A stretch of DNA of 64,000 bases from a virus: positions 30,370 through 94,369 of IMG/VR virus record IMGVR_UViG_3300037808_002131; one strand, 5' to 3'. The stretch's first letter is position 1. Each line of letters opens with the position of its first letter. Below the pieces are notes generated by a model, which saw only the letters and a program-made list of their open reading frames with translations, had not been told where the DNA came from and ran no database searches. The position numbers and the translations under genes are program-made. Of this stretch, positions 1 through 8,854 are shown one piece after another.

Positions 1-549
1 CAAACCATGGCCGCCATAATTAGTAATTAAATGATATGGATAACCTCTTACAGTACGATAAATTGTCTGGCCTATTATTCCTAGCTGCTTACCAACTGCA
101 ATCGAATCAATTGCTTTATCTAAGGATTTTTTACATAATTCGAGCATATAAACATGATCTTTTTTTATAGGCTCACCGTAGATTGCAGTGATTGCTGCAT
201 CCGCTATTACGCCGTCATAAGTTGCCCCTAGATCTATCTTGACAACGTCGCCCTTTTGCAACACATAATCACGAGGAATGCCGTGAACCAGTTCATTATT
301 GACTGATGCGCATATAGAGCCTGGAAACCCTTTATAATCTTTAAAGGTGGCAGTGCAATCAAAAGACTCTATGCATTCAATTGCAAAATTTTCAATATCT
401 AATAAATTCAAATTTGGCGTTGCGCTCTCTATGAGATGCTTTGACTTGGCTAGAATATTGCCTACACATTTCCCAGCAATCCGCTGCTTTTGCAGCCAAT
501 CGTCATCTTTTAAAGAAATAAATTCATTATTAATAAATAAATCACTCAT
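1..549 (-). CDS. map: Methionine aminopeptidase type I, C-terminus cut by window edge
   Basis: Removes the initiator methionine from new proteins. The first 183 residues are present and the gene runs off the left edge. Visible family residues are the substrate-pocket His at about 89 (NNELVHGIP), metal ligands Asp106 (KIDLGATYDG) and Asp117 (ADAAIT), and metal ligand His181 (YGGHGL). The two remaining Glu ligands would lie beyond the window. The ATG at 549 has no in-frame competitor upstream and follows the 66-residue gene by about 11 bases. A phage-borne copy is uncommon. By inference it could mature phage proteins made in bulk or substitute for a host enzyme. The family call is firm; activity cannot be judged without the missing end. 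Confidence 0.9.
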   Translation of the reverse strand, partial: MSDLFINNEFISLKDDDWLQKQRIAGKCVGNILAKSKHLIESATPNLNLLDIENFAIECIESFDCTATFKDYKGFPGSICASVNNELVHGIPRDYVLQKGDVVKIDLGATYDGVIADAAITAIYGEPIKKDHVYMLELCKKSLDKAIDSIAVGKQLGIIGQTIYRTVRGYPYHLITNYGGHGL

Positions 550-560
550 AAAGTCTTTTT

Positions 561-761
561 CTATGAAGAATATTCTTCATCTAATATTTTTAATGACTTA
601 CTGATAAACTCCTGATCCAAGGCATTTATAAGCTGTGCCAATCGAGGTACATCATCTTTGAGAACAAGAGTTCTGGGGCCATTAATTAAAAAATTTAAAT
701 GATTTCTAACAGCAACGATAGATGCCAGCTCATCAAACTTACTTTTAGAGGTATTTGCCAC
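561..761 (-). CDS. Small protein of unknown function (66 aa)
   Basis: A 66-residue, probably helical soluble protein with alternating charged and hydrophobic residues and no recognised motif, signal peptide or membrane segment. It ends in TAG and sits in the same-direction run between the 130-residue gene at 766 and the methionine aminopeptidase, with 4 and 11 base gaps. That tight spacing is the main reason to accept it as a gene. No function is proposed. Confidence 0.6.
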   Translation of the reverse strand: MANTSKSKFDELASIVAVRNHLNFLINGPRTLVLKDDVPRLAQLINALDQEFISKSLKILDEEYSS

Positions 762-765
762 AGGA

Positions 766-1158
766 TTAATCCATCATTCGGCCTAGATTTACAAACGGCA
801 CCACCTTTGGCGGTGGAGGCTCAGATTTAGCTTTTGTCGGATTACTCTTGTTCTTAGCGGCATGACTATTGGAAGCATCATCTTGGCCGTATTTTATAAT
901 CGGCTCACCGCCACCATTCGACTCTTTTTCTTTTTTTATAATTTCCCCTGATGACTCATCTATTGTATCATCTAGAGAAAGGCCCTTCTTAATATAGAAT
1001 TTTAAGATCACATTATTAAATTCTAAATCTGCCTTTTGACTTTCTAATATATATTTTTCCGCTAATAGCGCTGAAAAAGACTTTTTAATCTTTGAGTCTT
1101 TTATTAATTGCAACTCTTTTTCAGATAGAAATTCTTTTTTTGATTCATCACTACTCAT
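766..1158 (-). CDS. Hypothetical protein (130 aa), helical with Lys/Pro-rich tail
   Basis: Not recognised. The first 70 residues are highly charged (SEKELQLIKDSKIKKS) and look helical, perhaps coiled coil. The second half is low complexity, rich in Gly, Ser, Asn and Lys, and ends in a proline run (KSEPPPPKVVP) followed by a short conserved-looking tail. Its ATG overlaps the end of the upstream 130-residue gene by 8 bases, which suggests coupled translation. The charged helix plus disordered tail would fit an adaptor or binding protein, but that is only a description of composition. Confidence 0.6.
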   Translation of the reverse strand: MSSDESKKEFLSEKELQLIKDSKIKKSFSALLAEKYILESQKADLEFNNVILKFYIKKGLSLDDTIDESSGEIIKKEKESNGGGEPIIKYGQDDASNSHAAKNKSNPTKAKSEPPPPKVVPFVNLGRMMD

Positions 1159-1543
1159 TATTTAAACTTTCTTGGATTTCACCATCAAATATAGTCCAAT
1201 AACTTAAGTCTATTTGTATATAAAGTTTTTTAGACTTATCGACTTCAGATTTATCTTCTTTCAAAATGAAAAATGGCTTTTTCCACTCTGCAATTATTTC
1301 TTTTTCAAAGTATATTTTTACTCCGCCATCTCCGTCGTCTTTTACATGAACGTCATATTTTCTTAGCGCTTTCCTAAGTTTAATTTTGTGGTCTGTGGTA
1401 AAATACTCCACGCCCTCTTCTTCTGGAAAGCATTCTTCCAGAGGAATTTCTAGAACTTCTAAGACGCCCCGAATAAAATTATATTTTTCGTCAGCTTCTA
1501 CCCGCCTTGCATCTTCTCTGTTTACATAAATTGAGAATTCCAC
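1151..1543 (-). CDS. Hypothetical protein (130 aa)
   Basis: Not recognised. It is a mixed alpha/beta, acidic protein beginning MEFSIYVNREDARRVEADEK with a later segment of alternating charged and hydrophobic residues (VKIYFEKEIIAEWKKP). No metal-binding or membrane motif is visible. It lies 15 bases downstream of the ribonucleotide reductase stop and overlaps the next gene by 8 bases, so it probably belongs to the same transcript. It could be an accessory factor to nucleotide metabolism, but only position supports that. Confidence 0.6.
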   Translation of the reverse strand: MEFSIYVNREDARRVEADEKYNFIRGVLEVLEIPLEECFPEEEGVEYFTTDHKIKLRKALRKYDVHVKDDGDGGVKIYFEKEIIAEWKKPFFILKEDKSEVDKSKKLYIQIDLSYWTIFDGEIQESLNNE

Positions 1544-1558
1544 TTTTATTTAAATCAA

Positions 1559-4500
1559 TCAACCGCATCCAGAAAAGCCACAATCTAAACATCGAAGGCA
1601 GCCATCTTCACGGGCCATCTGGTGCGAGCCACACGAGGGGCAGACATCCGCCTTCTTCTGGCTCTTTTTTCTTACATGCTTTTTTAACAGTCTAGCTAGG
1701 ACATTATTTATATCAACGATATTACCGTCTTTAGACAACTGCTCAATTAAATATTCAATAGGCACCCCATGACGTAACGATGTAGATATCATTCTCGTAG
1801 TCCATGAAAGCTCTTCATTGTCAGCTGACTCAATAATATTTTCTACAAGCACATTATTGGTAACATCTAATAGATCGTAATGGCCCCGCTTTGCTCTGAC
1901 CACTTTGCCCTCTGTATATTTTGAAGGTATTTTCCAATTATCATGAAGCCCCATAAAGATCTCATAAAGCTCATTGTAAAGCATTCCAACAAGAACAACC
2001 CACTTAACACCCTTCACCGTGGCGCGATGAATTGCGCACATTAACTCTTTCGGCCTTTTAGGTGATTCGGACGGGATAATTGCTGTAGGACGGCCATCCT
2101 TACTTTTATCTTTATTCTGACTCTTATAAGTCTCATCACTTACAAGAACACCCGTTCTACAGCCATCTCTGTATACTGTAACCCCCTTACAGCCAGACTC
2201 ATAACCAGTCATATACACATCGCTAACAACTTCTTTTGTTGTATTGTTAGGTAGGTTAGTTGTATTACTTATAGCGTGACTTACCCATCTTTGAGCGGCA
2301 GCCTGGCCTTTTACCTTGCTCACCCAATTAATATCATTTGAGGTCGCTTTAAAGTAAGGTGAATCTTCAATTTCGGTTTTTCCAGTAATTTCCATCCATT
2401 GTTTAAATCTATGATGATACACCGTGTATTCCTTCCATTTATCCCCCATAGAATCAACAAAATCAACTGAGGCGTCAATATCACTAGGATTAATTTTTTT
2501 ACGTCTTGTATATTTTACTAGGAATGCCGGCTCGATGCCTGATGTTGTTTGAGTCAAAATAGATACAGACCCACATGGCGCTGTTGTTGTTAATGCGATA
2601 TTTCTACGGCCATACTTTTTAGCTAAGCTTCTTATCTCTGGATCTGCATTCCAAATTCTTTTGAGGTAATTACAATCAGATTTATCTTCTAATTTGTAAT
2701 CAAATATTTCAAATGGGCCTCGCTCTTTGGCCAAAATACAGCTGGACTTGTGCGCAGCCAAAGCCATTGTTTTATATATTTTTTCAATAACTTTTATTGA
2801 TTTATCAGATCCATAAGTATGACCTAATGCTGCCACCGCATCTCCAATAGCGGTAACGCCTAAGCCGGTTCTTCGGCCAGCAGAGCAAACTCTTAGAAAT
2901 TCATTCCAAAGCTTTAATTCAATTTCTTTTACTTCATTCGGTTCAGGATCCAGGGTGATTTTTTCAATGATCTTTTCAATGATTTCTATCTCTAAATCAA
3001 CAAGATCATCCATCAATCGCTGAGCCTTCATTGCATGCTCATAAAACAGATCAAAATCAAATGATGATTTATTTTCGAATGGCTTTTTTACATATGATAA
3101 AACGTTTAATAATAACAAGCGACAACTATCTGTACCCATCGGGATCTCGCCGCATCTGCGAGTTGTAACTGTATTTACAATAATAGATCTGGTTCTAGAT
3201 TCTTTAATACAATAAACAGTATCTGGGGCAATGCTTTTTCTGGATACTAGTTTGAGAAAAGTTTTTTTTGTGTAATTCCTTTTAACATTAGAGAGAAGTT
3301 GTTTTAACTTTTGATCTTTTTGTGGGTGATTGAATTTAATTAGCTTTCCGAAAGCCTTCCACCCACCACAAGTAGTTATAAGTTCATATTGATCTTTTAC
3401 TTTATAATTAATATTTTTTATATTAGCAGTATGACTCTTTCGTCTTAAATAAATTGAAGATGAAATGCCATTAGCATGCAGTAGTAGCTGAACATCTCTC
3501 AAAAGCCCCCTGTTTGACTGAGCAAGCCTAATAGAGGCATTAGAACGAGATCCCGACTGCACACTGCCGTCAGCGTAATAAAGTCCAGAAAGATAAAACA
3601 ATCCCTCTTTTTTTCTAGCATTATTTAATACAAATTCTGGAACGGATAACTTTGTTTCTTTAGAAAAATTATACTTTTGCTCAAGAAGATGTTTCAAAAA
3701 AGTAGAGCTTATTCTTGTCTTATTACGCCTTTCATCTGTAGAGATATAACAAGAAGATAACTTGCGCTTATTCCATCCATTCGTCAATTGAACTGAGTTA
3801 TTTTTAAACAAATTATTGGCAATATCATTTATCAAATGAGTCATTTCATAGCGATGATCGCCCCATAAGTCTATATGAACTTTATTATCAGAAAATGTCC
3901 CATCACCAGCAATAAGGCCCATTAAAAATGAACACATTTCATCATTCGTCATATCTGAACTCAAGCCATCTAAAATATCATGCTTTGGAGGTGTGGGCAC
4001 AGATATTAGAATTTCATGACTTGGTGATAAATCTTTAGCTTCTACCATTCCATCAGTCGTTGCTATATGATGATCTGGAGTACACTTTAGATTTTGACCA
4101 TTACTAAGCTCTAATTCCAACAGCTCAGCAGATTTCTGAGTTATAAACGCACCACCCTCATACTCGCTACAAGTCGTTCCTTTTTGATTAAAATCCATCT
4201 TCCAATTTGTAGGATCTTCATTTTTAGGATCACCAACATACGAAATACGATTGTCTACAAGAGGAATGCCTTGACCTTTAATCTGAGAATCTTTAAATTT
4301 AACATAACCTGATTCGTCCAAAAATCTCTCATCTCCATGGAAGCAAGGATTAGTTGCACGCTCAGCAAATGCAGGATCTTTGTGACGATAAAGATGAGGT
4401 ATCGAGTTGTTTTTTATATTATCTTCAAATAGAAGGCCAGGCTCCGCCATACCATGCGCTGCATCTACGATCTTACTCCAAAGCTCTTTTGCACTCACCC

Positions 4501-5254
4501 AACGCTCGACTTGGGGAGATTTTTTATCATCTATAGGCCATCTTAACTGAACATCGTTTTCACTTTTAACGGCATTCATAAATTCATCAGATAAAAGAAT
4601 AGAGATGTTGGCTCCAGTTACTTTTTTCAAATCCTTCTTTATATCAATAAATTTTTCAATTTCAGGGTGATGACAGCTAATCACTAAAATTAGTGCCCCG
4701 CGTCTGCCTCCTTGAGCAACCTCTCGACAGGTATTGGAAAATCTTTCCATAAAAATTCCAATACCATCAGTTGTTCGAGCTGCATTGTTTGTAGGCACTC
4801 CCTTGGGTCGAATATTCGATATATTAACCCCCACGCCAGCACGACGCTTCATAAGTTGGGCTAACTCCTGATCTGTTTTCAGGATGCCGCCATAAGAATC
4901 ATAAGTAGACTCTATAACAAAACAATTTCCACTCGATTGCAGCTGAAAGGGATTGCCGACCGAACTCATCGGACTCCCTTGCGGCACAATATATCTAAAA
5001 TTTTCAAGTAAAGAAAATATCTCATCTTCACTCATAGGGTTTTCGTATTTACCCTCTACACGCGCAAACTCTTTAGCCAAACGTTTGTGCATATCAAAAG
5101 GAGTCAACTCATGATATGATCCTTGATTATCACGAAGAGCATATTTATCAACAAAAACTTTTGCAGCAAGCTCATCTCCTTTAAAATAATCTAAAGATGC
5201 CTCGTACACTTCATTATAAGAAAAACTTTTAACCATTTTTTTATTACTTTTCAA
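1559..5254 (-). CDS. nrdJ: Adenosylcobalamin-dependent (class II) ribonucleotide reductase with intein
   Basis: Reduces ribonucleotides to deoxyribonucleotides for phage DNA synthesis. The precursor is 1231 residues; removing the 397-residue insert (304-700) leaves an 834-residue enzyme, a normal NrdJ size. Visible signatures are SGNCFVI near 110, the GGRRGALI segment, the active-site CGEIPMGTDSCR directly after the insert, and SVSILTQTTSGIEP. The C-terminal domain typical of B12-dependent enzymes (VKWVVLVGMLYNELYEIF) is followed by a four-cysteine zinc-ribbon end (CPSCG...CLRCLDCG). The start overlaps the sigma factor gene by 11 bases. No separate small subunit gene lies nearby, as expected for class II. 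The enzyme needs the intein removed, and the intein's C-terminal splice residue is abnormal. Confidence 0.9.
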   Translation of the reverse strand: MKSNKKMVKSFSYNEVYEASLDYFKGDELAAKVFVDKYALRDNQGSYHELTPFDMHKRLAKEFARVEGKYENPMSEDEIFSLLENFRYIVPQGSPMSSVGNPFQLQSSGNCFVIESTYDSYGGILKTDQELAQLMKRRAGVGVNISNIRPKGVPTNNAARTTDGIGIFMERFSNTCREVAQGGRRGALILVISCHHPEIEKFIDIKKDLKKVTGANISILLSDEFMNAVKSENDVQLRWPIDDKKSPQVERWVSAKELWSKIVDAAHGMAEPGLLFEDNIKNNSIPHLYRHKDPAFAERATNPCFHGDERFLDESGYVKFKDSQIKGQGIPLVDNRISYVGDPKNEDPTNWKMDFNQKGTTCSEYEGGAFITQKSAELLELELSNGQNLKCTPDHHIATTDGMVEAKDLSPSHEILISVPTPPKHDILDGLSSDMTNDEMCSFLMGLIAGDGTFSDNKVHIDLWGDHRYEMTHLINDIANNLFKNNSVQLTNGWNKRKLSSCYISTDERRNKTRISSTFLKHLLEQKYNFSKETKLSVPEFVLNNARKKEGLFYLSGLYYADGSVQSGSRSNASIRLAQSNRGLLRDVQLLLHANGISSSIYLRRKSHTANIKNINYKVKDQYELITTCGGWKAFGKLIKFNHPQKDQKLKQLLSNVKRNYTKKTFLKLVSRKSIAPDTVYCIKESRTRSIIVNTVTTRRCGEIPMGTDSCRLLLLNVLSYVKKPFENKSSFDFDLFYEHAMKAQRLMDDLVDLEIEIIEKIIEKITLDPEPNEVKEIELKLWNEFLRVCSAGRRTGLGVTAIGDAVAALGHTYGSDKSIKVIEKIYKTMALAAHKSSCILAKERGPFEIFDYKLEDKSDCNYLKRIWNADPEIRSLAKKYGRRNIALTTTAPCGSVSILTQTTSGIEPAFLVKYTRRKKINPSDIDASVDFVDSMGDKWKEYTVYHHRFKQWMEITGKTEIEDSPYFKATSNDINWVSKVKGQAAAQRWVSHAISNTTNLPNNTTKEVVSDVYMTGYESGCKGVTVYRDGCRTGVLVSDETYKSQNKDKSKDGRPTAIIPSESPKRPKELMCAIHRATVKGVKWVVLVGMLYNELYEIFMGLHDNWKIPSKYTEGKVVRAKRGHYDLLDVTNNVLVENIIESADNEELSWTTRMISTSLRHGVPIEYLIEQLSKDGNIVDINNVLARLLKKHVRKKSQKKADVCPSCGSHQMAREDGCLRCLDCGFSGCG
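3155..4345 (-). other. Intein with LAGLIDADG homing endonuclease, inserted at the RNR active-site NP|CGEIP
   Basis: This in-frame insert covers precursor residues 304-700. It starts at a Cys (CFHGDERFLD) right after the extein residues ATNP and ends just before the catalytic CGEIP. Block B with its Thr and His is present (CTPDHHIATTDG). Two LAGLIDADG motifs flag the endonuclease: FLMGLIAGDGTFSD and LSGLYYADGS. Block F is recognisable (DTVYCIKES). The last residues are VNTVTTRR, where families almost always end in His-Asn (sometimes Gln or Asp). Asn cyclisation, the step that frees the C-extein, is therefore not available in the usual way. The region may splice unusually, only cleave, or be inactive. 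Confidence 0.88.
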
Positions 5255-5927
5255 AAGAACTATCCAAAGATAATATATACTCTTTTATTACTTCCTTAGA
5301 CTCTTGAATTAACTTTACATACTGAGATCTTGAAATACTCAAGGCCGTGAGAACAAAACTTATAGTATTTGGCTTATGCCCATTAAAGCCATACGTCATA
5401 TTTACTACTTTTTGATTTTTTTCAGGCAACGTATCAATTGCTTTTGATATTATTTCCGCCATTTGTTCTGACTCTACCCTTTCCAAAGCAGATAGAGAAG
5501 TTTCAATTATTGTCGGAATAACGTTTGTTTTGTAGGGCCTTACCTCTTTAGCCACTTTTAATGGGTAACGAATTGTTGAATGACAATTCGCAGATCTCGA
5601 CACCCTAGTACTTATATATTTATCAGCCCACCATCCAAAAATACCTTTTTCAGGATCGTAGGTTCTCAAAGCAAGAAGAAGGGCTTCCATACCATCCTGC
5701 TCTAAGTCTTCATGGTTCGAGAACTTTTTATATTTATTTGTCCTCACAGATACCAAATGCTTCAATTTTATAATACAATCATTTTGTATTGTCTTAATTT
5801 CTAGTATTTCATCAGGACACGTTGACTCTTTCAATCTTTCCGTAGCTTGAAGGTAGTCTGCGGCTATATCACTTACCTCTTGATTTCTCGCCTCACGGCT
5901 TTTTTTTGTAGATTTCTTGCCCATCAT
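5244..5927 (-). CDS. Phage RNA polymerase sigma factor (sigma-70 like, T4 gp55-like role)
   Basis: A 227-residue protein with a sigma region 2 core (HEDLEQDGMEALLLALRTYD, then GIFGWWADKYISTRV) and a C-terminal helix-turn-helix resembling region 4 (LPEKNQKVVNMTYGFNG). It lacks region 1.1, like group 4 and phage late sigma factors. Such proteins redirect the host polymerase to phage promoters, often late ones. The start reads ATG-ATG; an AAAGG ribosome site favours the second ATG at 5924. The 3' end overlaps the RNR start by 11 bases. The family call is good. Late-gene control is inferred from similarity in layout to T4-type phages. Confidence 0.8.
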   Translation of the reverse strand: MMGKKSTKKSREARNQEVSDIAADYLQATERLKESTCPDEILEIKTIQNDCIIKLKHLVSVRTNKYKKFSNHEDLEQDGMEALLLALRTYDPEKGIFGWWADKYISTRVSRSANCHSTIRYPLKVAKEVRPYKTNVIPTIIETSLSALERVESEQMAEIISKAIDTLPEKNQKVVNMTYGFNGHKPNTISFVLTALSISRSQYVKLIQESKEVIKEYILSLDSSFEK

Positions 5928-5941
5928 GGCCTTTGCACTTG

Positions 5942-6106
5942 TTAATCTATAATATCATTATCACCAAGATCTAATGAGTTGCCCTCTAATTCATCGATAA
6001 AAGACTCAATAGTAAATTTTATAATTTCAATATTATCGATCTCAAGTAATACCTTTAATATTTTTATAAATCTCTCTTTGGAGACTTTTTTATATTTTTT
6101 TCCCAT
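5942..6106 (-). CDS. Small acidic protein of unknown function (54 aa)
   Basis: An ATG at 6106 opens 54 codons ending in TAA at 5944-5942. The product begins MGKKYKKVSKERF and ends ELEGNSLDLGDNDIID, giving a basic start and an acidic tail. It fills the otherwise empty gap between the zinc-ribbon gene (7 bases upstream) and the sigma factor gene (14 bases downstream) in the same direction. Spacing and lack of stops support it, but it is short enough to be chance. No homology is recognised. Confidence 0.5.
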   Translation of the reverse strand: MGKKYKKVSKERFIKILKVLLEIDNIEIIKFTIESFIDELEGNSLDLGDNDIID

Positions 6107-6113
6107 AAATCAC

Positions 6114-6434
6114 TTAAATATTCTTTAAGTCATCCGCAAGCTTCTTCTGCTCTATTTTATTATTATGATACTTATCCTCACCAACAAAATTAGCCGCAAG
6201 ATTCTCATCCCTTGCAGCAGCGCGCTTAAACTTCTTAGCATCCGTTTTTGCCTTCGCTATTGTTTCATGATGACCTAACGTCACAATATGCCTGCCAGAA
6301 CCGCCAGATACGAGTCGCTTTACTGTTCCAGAGGCATTGCATTTTGGACAAACGGTAGGAGGACTCGCCTTTATACTATAAAAGGCGTCCCATTCATGAT
6401 CACAATTAGTACATATATGTTCGTAAGTAGGCAT
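6114..6434 (-). CDS. FmdB-like zinc-ribbon protein
   Basis: A 106-residue protein whose N-terminus has the FmdB-family zinc ribbon: MPTYEHICTNC with Cys8 and Cys11, then VCPKC with Cys29 and Cys32. This fold starts almost invariably with M-P-x-Y-x-x-x-C. The rest is Lys- and Ala-rich and helical (IAKAKTDAKKFKRAAARDE). FmdB proteins are small putative regulators whose molecular role is poorly known. Its place beside replication and transcription genes would fit a nucleic-acid or protein-binding accessory role, but this is inference. Confidence 0.7.
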   Translation of the reverse strand: MPTYEHICTNCDHEWDAFYSIKASPPTVCPKCNASGTVKRLVSGGSGRHIVTLGHHETIAKAKTDAKKFKRAAARDENLAANFVGEDKYHNNKIEQKKLADDLKNI

Positions 6435-6440
6435 AATTTA

Positions 6441-6626
6441 TCACTTTTTTAAAACTAAACGCTTTTCAATTATTCGCAGCTCAATATCTTCAGTCCAATC
6501 ATTTTTGATTCTTTTTTTAAATCTTTCATTTACAATTCTAAAAACTAAAAAAACATCATCCTGATCAAGAGAATGCTCGACGCGAACTGCTACAGCGACG
6601 GTATCATCTTGATAATTTTTACTCAT
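6441..6626 (-). CDS. Hypothetical protein (61 aa)
   Basis: Not recognised. A 61-residue beta-rich looking protein (TVAVAVRVEHSLDQDDVFLV) ending in a basic tail (IIEKRLVLKK). It stops with TGA followed directly by TAA. It lies 6 bases upstream of the FmdB-like gene and 19 bases downstream of the DnaB-type helicase gene, in one run of genes. Position is the main support. Confidence 0.55.
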   Translation of the reverse strand: MSKNYQDDTVAVAVRVEHSLDQDDVFLVFRIVNERFKKRIKNDWTEDIELRIIEKRLVLKK

Positions 6627-6645
6627 TTCAGCACTCTCGACTCAT

Positions 6646-8097
6646 TTAACTCTCATGCCAACCTATTTTTTTCAAATAATCAGAAATGTCTATTGCACCA
6701 TTGTCACCAGCCGGGCCATTTTCAAAGTTTTCAGGCCGGTACGGCTCTTCCATTTCTGATATGGAGGCATTTTTAAAATTCTTTTTTAATACATGCCGCC
6801 CCAATTCTCCGTCTCGATTTTTAATAATATGATAAGTCAAATCTGAATATCTATACTCGTTCTTTCGAGTTTCTATTTGAATGCCTATATTTGCATGGTG
6901 CATTATCAATGAGGAGCGGCCAATTCTGTGTAGGCCAATCAAATCCGATGAGTCTTTTTTGCCCTTGTTTTGAGGTCGATTCAATTGAACTGCTGTCAAT
7001 GTAGCTATGTTGTGAACCCTTCCAAACTCATGCACCTTGCCTGCGATATAACCTAACTTAAGCCAATCGTCTCCAGAGAACTCACGATCTTCTAAAAGGC
7101 CTAAATAATCAACAACTACAAAGTCAGGCTGAAAGCTATCACAAGCCTCCTGATACCTACGCTCAATCTCCTCTACAGAAGCGCCTCGGGGCACATCAAT
7201 AATCTGAAACTCATAGGGATATCTATCAATAAATCTTACAGCCTGAGAAAGAGAGTCTGCCTGAAGCTGATTCAACTTACAATCTCTTAGTCCGTAAATT
7301 GGAACATCCGCCAGTCTAGACATCGTTCTTCTTGCGCAGGCCTCATACGGCATTTCTAATGAAAAGTATAAACAATTATATCCCTTTCCAAAATTTTCCG
7401 AATCAGTATATATTGTGTTCTGCTGCATCCACATTTGAATTGCCATGTTATTGAGAAACATACTTTTACCGCCCCCGGTTTCAGCGGCTACTATAACCAT
7501 TTCTCCAGGGCAAATTCCATTTTTTATATAGTCTAAAAAAGAATAGCCGGTCAGGATTCCTCTGCCCTTTTCCTCCTCACTTGCTTTTTGAAAATATTCA
7601 AGTTTAAACCGAGGCATATAAGCCTTCAAGGTCTCTTGCTTGAATACCTTCTTCTTCCCTTTCCTAATCTCTTTTAAGTTGACAATTTCTGACTGTAAAC
7701 TTTTAATAATTTTATCGTGATTTAAAGAAGCATCACTAAGATTTGTATTAGATAAAGAATTTCTTAGATTGTTTATTACTCTATTGCTATATTTGTTCTT
7801 TAACTGATCTAAGTAAAATCCAAAATCAGAATCACTATAATCAACAGAATCTAAAACACTCCAGACATTCAAAAAGTTATCAACTATATCTTGTCGCTCT
7901 TTAAATCTTGATTCTAGAACCTTGCGAGAGGGAACTTCCTTATAAGCTTTTGCAAAGCTTAATATTGACTTTGCGAACAAATAATATTCTTTAGAGAACA
8001 AGTTCTCATTGTAAGCGTCTAAGAAGTCAAGCGCGCGACGTTTATTTGTGGTAAGCGCTTTTAAAACTTGTAACTCACATTGGTCTGACTCAAGCAA
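6646..8097 (-). CDS. dnaB: Replicative DNA helicase, DnaB family
   Basis: Ring helicase that unwinds DNA at the fork. The RecA-like core fills the C-terminal two thirds of 483 residues. Walker A is AAETGGGKSMFLNN at about 205-218, Walker B is FVVVDYLGLLED near 330, and a family motif reads FSLEMPYEACARRTMSRLAD. A helical N-terminal domain of about 150 residues precedes it. The start codon is TTG, with an AGGG ribosome site 8 bases upstream; the upstream loader gene stops at 8099, so the two are nearly contiguous. Helicase next to loader is a common phage and bacterial pairing. It might equally be labelled a T4 gp41-type helicase. Confidence 0.87.
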   Translation of the reverse strand: MLESDQCELQVLKALTTNKRRALDFLDAYNENLFSKEYYLFAKSILSFAKAYKEVPSRKVLESRFKERQDIVDNFLNVWSVLDSVDYSDSDFGFYLDQLKNKYSNRVINNLRNSLSNTNLSDASLNHDKIIKSLQSEIVNLKEIRKGKKKVFKQETLKAYMPRFKLEYFQKASEEEKGRGILTGYSFLDYIKNGICPGEMVIVAAETGGGKSMFLNNMAIQMWMQQNTIYTDSENFGKGYNCLYFSLEMPYEACARRTMSRLADVPIYGLRDCKLNQLQADSLSQAVRFIDRYPYEFQIIDVPRGASVEEIERRYQEACDSFQPDFVVVDYLGLLEDREFSGDDWLKLGYIAGKVHEFGRVHNIATLTAVQLNRPQNKGKKDSSDLIGLHRIGRSSLIMHHANIGIQIETRKNEYRYSDLTYHIIKNRDGELGRHVLKKNFKNASISEMEEPYRPENFENGPAGDNGAIDISDYLKKIGWHES

Positions 8098-8098
8098 C

Positions 8099-8854
8099 TT
8101 AACGACCCTCTTTTCTAAAGTCTTTTCCTAGCACTGGAATCATACTTACGTAATTCATCAAGCTAGATAAGCTTAGCCCTATAGAGCCCTCAAAAGAGCC
8201 GGCTATATTTGGAGAATTTGTACACATAAAGATCGGTAATTTATTTTGAGCCCTACACCTAAAAACGTCTTCCATGATTCTACCAAAAAGATCAGACGAC
8301 GAAGCTGTCGGCATAAAGCGCGGATCAAACTCATCTATTACTAGAAAATCAACCATTAATAACTCATTACGAGCAGACATTTTATTCGAAGAATCATTGT
8401 AAATAAGATGGTTAACAATATCATTTACAGTTACATAAAGTGAAGAGAAGCCCCTCTCAACAGCTCTCTTTAAAATATTCGTGCAGGCAAATGTCTTACC
8501 AACCCCATGCGGCCCAGCAAAGCAAACGCAAACGCCGTCAGAATAAGCTTTATCGAAATCACTAGTAACTTTATTATAATAATTTAATAAAGTTGGATCT
8601 CCTTTAAAATCACGGCTCATTTCTAGCTTCCAATATGACAATGGAATATTGCTTTGTGCATATCTGGACAAAGCAGTATTAATTATCATGCACTTTTCAC
8701 ATGCCGAATCTAAAGATGCTGAATTTGATTTGCAGCTGTCACATTCCTTTAAAGTCGCAGACAGCTCATGAATCACTTTTCTTTGCGGGATCGTTACGAG
8801 AACTCCACTTTGAAAAACTTGGGTAGCCATAATTTGCTTGATTTGGTGCGGCAT
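8099..8854 (-). CDS. DnaC-like AAA+ ATPase, helicase loader
   Basis: Loads the replicative helicase onto DNA. An N-terminal cysteine cluster (CDSCKSNSASLDSACEKC) resembles the zinc motif in DnaC/DnaI loaders. Walker A is AGPHGVGKT near residue 115 and Walker B is FLVIDEFDPRF near 173. The C-terminal half matches an AAA+ core (CTNSPN). It is immediately followed by the DnaB-type helicase. The start is uncertain: ATG at 8854 or 8830 would overlap the upstream gene by 89 or 65 bases, while GTG at 8776 would overlap by 11. None has a strong ribosome site. Confidence 0.82.
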   Translation of the reverse strand: MPHQIKQIMATQVFQSGVLVTIPQRKVIHELSATLKECDSCKSNSASLDSACEKCMIINTALSRYAQSNIPLSYWKLEMSRDFKGDPTLLNYYNKVTSDFDKAYSDGVCVCFAGPHGVGKTFACTNILKRAVERGFSSLYVTVNDIVNHLIYNDSSNKMSARNELLMVDFLVIDEFDPRFMPTASSSDLFGRIMEDVFRCRAQNKLPIFMCTNSPNIAGSFEGSIGLSLSSLMNYVSMIPVLGKDFRKEGR

